Part shown: positions 62,915 to 64,000 of the stretch, in pieces
Layout: each line of letters starts with the position of its first letter
Position numbering within the stretch: the first letter of the stretch is position 1
Origin: Galbibacter kalidii
GTDB taxonomy: Bacteria; Bacteroidota; Bacteroidia; Flavobacteriales; Flavobacteriaceae
Reading direction: 5' to 3'
Assembly (NCBI RefSeq): GCF_026241135.1
Contig: NZ_JAPFGA010000009.1
Coordinates: 62,001-126,000 of the forward strand
Length of the DNA stretch: 64,000 bases
Position numbers and translations under genes: made by a program
Notes under the pieces: model-generated
Databases searched by the model: none
Told to the model about the DNA's origin: nothing
The model's input: only the letters and a program-made list of their open reading frames with translations

Positions 62915-63913
62915 ATGAAGCGGTTTTTAATTACATACATTTTCTTGTTTTGTGCGATATATTCTTTTGCACAAGACAAACCTATCGTCCACGACCCTGT
63001 GGTCATTCAACAGGATGACACCTATTACCTGTTCTGTACAGGAAAGGGAATAGCATCCTATACTTCAAAAGATTTGATCAACTGGGAAAAAGCCCCGGCT
63101 ATTTTTGCTGAAAAACCAAAATGGACAGATAAAGTAGTCCCCGATTTCAACAATCATATTTGGGCGCCCGATGTAGCATTTCACAACGGAAAATATTATG
63201 TGTATTATTCGGTGTCTGCTTTTGCAAAAAATACCTCGGCCATCGGATTGGTTACCAACGCAACTTTGAATCCAAAGGATGAAAACTATAAATGGGAAGA
63301 CCATGGGATCGTCATACAATCTGTTCCCAACAGGGATTTATGGAATGCCATAGACCCCAATTTGATTTTTGATGAAGAAGATACGCCTTGGTTGGCGTTC
63401 GGTTCGTTTTGGGATGGTCTGAAAATGGTAAAACTCACTTCGGATTTAAAATCCGTTGCCGAACCACAGGAATGGCATACCATTGCCCGTCGTGAAAGAG
63501 ATTTTGAACTGGACGACAAAGATCCCGGAAACGCAGCCCTTGAAGCCCCTTTTATATTTAAAAAAGATGGATACTACTATCAGTTCCTGTCGTGGGATTT
63601 GTGCTGCAGACGTGAAAAAAGTACCTATAAAGTGGTCGTGGGCAGGTCTGAAACCGCAACAGGACCCTATGTGGATAAAGAAGGAAAAGAACTGAATCAA
63701 GGTGGAGGCACCTTGGTAATTGAAGGTAACGAAAACTGGTATGGCATTGGCCACAACAGCGTATATCACTTCAACCTGCCTACCGGACAGGCAGGCGGAA
63801 AAGATTACTATTTCAGTCACGCCTATGATGCCAATGACAAAGGCGCACCAAAATTAATAGTAAAGGAAATCACCTGGGTGGATGGTTGGCCCACCGTAAA
63901 ACCATTAGATTGA
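62915..63913 (+). CDS. GH43 arabinan endo-1,5-alpha-L-arabinosidase with inserted palindrome
   Basis: 332 aa with a cleavable signal peptide (1-20, YSFAQ), so probably periplasmic. Propeller motifs: catalytic Asp in VHDPVVI, Asp in NAIDPNLIF, Glu in ALEAPFIF, plus FLSWDLCCRREKSTYKVVVGRS, typical of arabinanases. Near residues 288-295 the peptide LPTGQAGG interrupts a beta-strand pair (VYHFN / KDYYFSHAYD); it is encoded by a CCTGCCT-N7-AGGCAGG palindrome of the kind found between genes in this window. The frame is kept, so the enzyme may still work. Confidence 0.87.
   Translation: MKRFLITYIFLFCAIYSFAQDKPIVHDPVVIQQDDTYYLFCTGKGIASYTSKDLINWEKAPAIFAEKPKWTDKVVPDFNNHIWAPDVAFHNGKYYVYYSVSAFAKNTSAIGLVTNATLNPKDENYKWEDHGIVIQSVPNRDLWNAIDPNLIFDEEDTPWLAFGSFWDGLKMVKLTSDLKSVAEPQEWHTIARRERDFELDDKDPGNAALEAPFIFKKDGYYYQFLSWDLCCRREKSTYKVVVGRSETATGPYVDKEGKELNQGGGTLVIEGNENWYGIGHNSVYHFNLPTGQAGGKDYYFSHAYDANDKGAPKLIVKEITWVDGWPTVKPLD
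63775..63795. repeat. REP-like palindrome inside a GH43 coding sequence
   Basis: CCTGCCTACCGGACAGGCAG plus G: 7-bp perfect arms around ACCGGAC. Same arms as the intergenic palindrome at 51240-51259. It adds about eight codons without breaking the frame. Confidence 0.7.
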
Positions 63914-63915
63914 TT

Positions 63916-64000
63916 ATGAAGATATTAAAAAAACTTATAGCGTATAATTATTGTCACACTGAGTTTGTTACACTGAGCTTGTCGAAGTGCAGTCGAGACC
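63916..64000 (+). CDS. Possible start of a further gene, cut by window end
   Basis: ATG 2 bp after the GH43 stop opens MKILKKLIAYNYCH..., a basic start that could be the beginning of an exported protein. It soon runs into a repeat (63951-64000) that reads FVTLSLSKCS in this frame. It may be a real gene invaded by the repeat, or just repeat sequence; the window is too short to decide. Confidence 0.25.
   Translation, partial: MKILKKLIAYNYCHTEFVTLSLSKCSRD
63951..64000. repeat. Repeat with tandem CACTGAG units, cut by window end
   Basis: TTGTCACACTGAG (63951-63963) and TTGTTACACTGAG (63965-63977), then CTTGTCGAAGTGCAGTCGAGAC. It resembles short dispersed repeats with CACT...AGTG ends that are widespread in Flavobacteriia. 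Confidence 0.5.

Overview
The window comes from a Flavobacteriaceae-type (Bacteroidota) chromosome, probably marine or polysaccharide-degrading. Support for this: gldB/gldC gliding genes, a SusC/SusD pair, the bifunctional DAHP synthase/chorismate mutase, a dcw cluster without murF or ddl, no visible Shine-Dalgarno sequences, and several TAnnTTTG-type -7 boxes. Base composition is AT-rich.

Layout. (1) 1-10.7 kb: housekeeping and aromatic-biosynthesis genes (tyrA cut by the window edge, DAHPS-CM, rsgA, dtd, two DUF3857 transglutaminase-fold proteins, a MazG-like gene, EPSP synthase, queA). (2) 10.8-17.4 kb: nitrate-uptake unit, consisting of a Crp/Fnr-type regulator with an N-terminal cysteine cluster, nrtABCD and an outer-membrane porin. 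The same 16-bp palindrome lies before the regulator and before nrtA. (3) 17.5-27 kb: rlmN, polyprenyl synthase, dnaG, an orphan response regulator, nadE, gldBC, a small lipoprotein, engB and a hydrolase. (4) 27.3-43.5 kb: the dcw cluster mraZ-rsmH-ftsL-ftsI-murE-mraY-murD-ftsW-murG-murC-ftsQ-ftsA-ftsZ, then a yqeY-like gene and tRNA-Arg(TCG). Four exact-period 10-bp MraZ boxes precede mraZ. (5) 43.6-51.4 kb: an accessory stretch behind the tRNA, with an intact IS982-type insertion sequence whose right end supplies the stop codon of a neighbouring membrane-protein gene, a decayed IS3-like fragment, a compact aconitase, a ChbG/YdjC-like deacetylase and two DKNYY-repeat paralogues. (6) 51.4-64 kb: an arabinan utilisation locus with a LacI regulator, a Nudix-fold AraR-type repressor with a degenerate catalytic box, SusC/SusD, a GH51 arabinofuranosidase and three GH43 enzymes. 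The locus runs off the window.

How the genes work together. In the arabinan locus, surface GH43 enzymes and SusD capture and cut arabinan, SusC imports oligosaccharides, periplasmic GH43/GH51 enzymes release arabinose, and the Nudix regulator probably senses arabinose. The nitrate unit provides porin, binding protein, permease and two ATPases, but no nitrate or nitrite reductase is visible here.

A family of short GC-rich palindromes (CCTGCC...GGCAGG and relatives) is scattered through the intergenic spaces. One copy sits in frame inside a GH43 gene. No CRISPR array, prophage or recognisable defence system was seen. The most useful leads are the shared Fnr-geometry operator, the four-box MraZ operator, the catalytic/pseudo-transglutaminase pair, the response regulator with Glu at the phospho-acceptor position, the asymmetric Nrt ATPase pair and the palindrome invading coding sequence.
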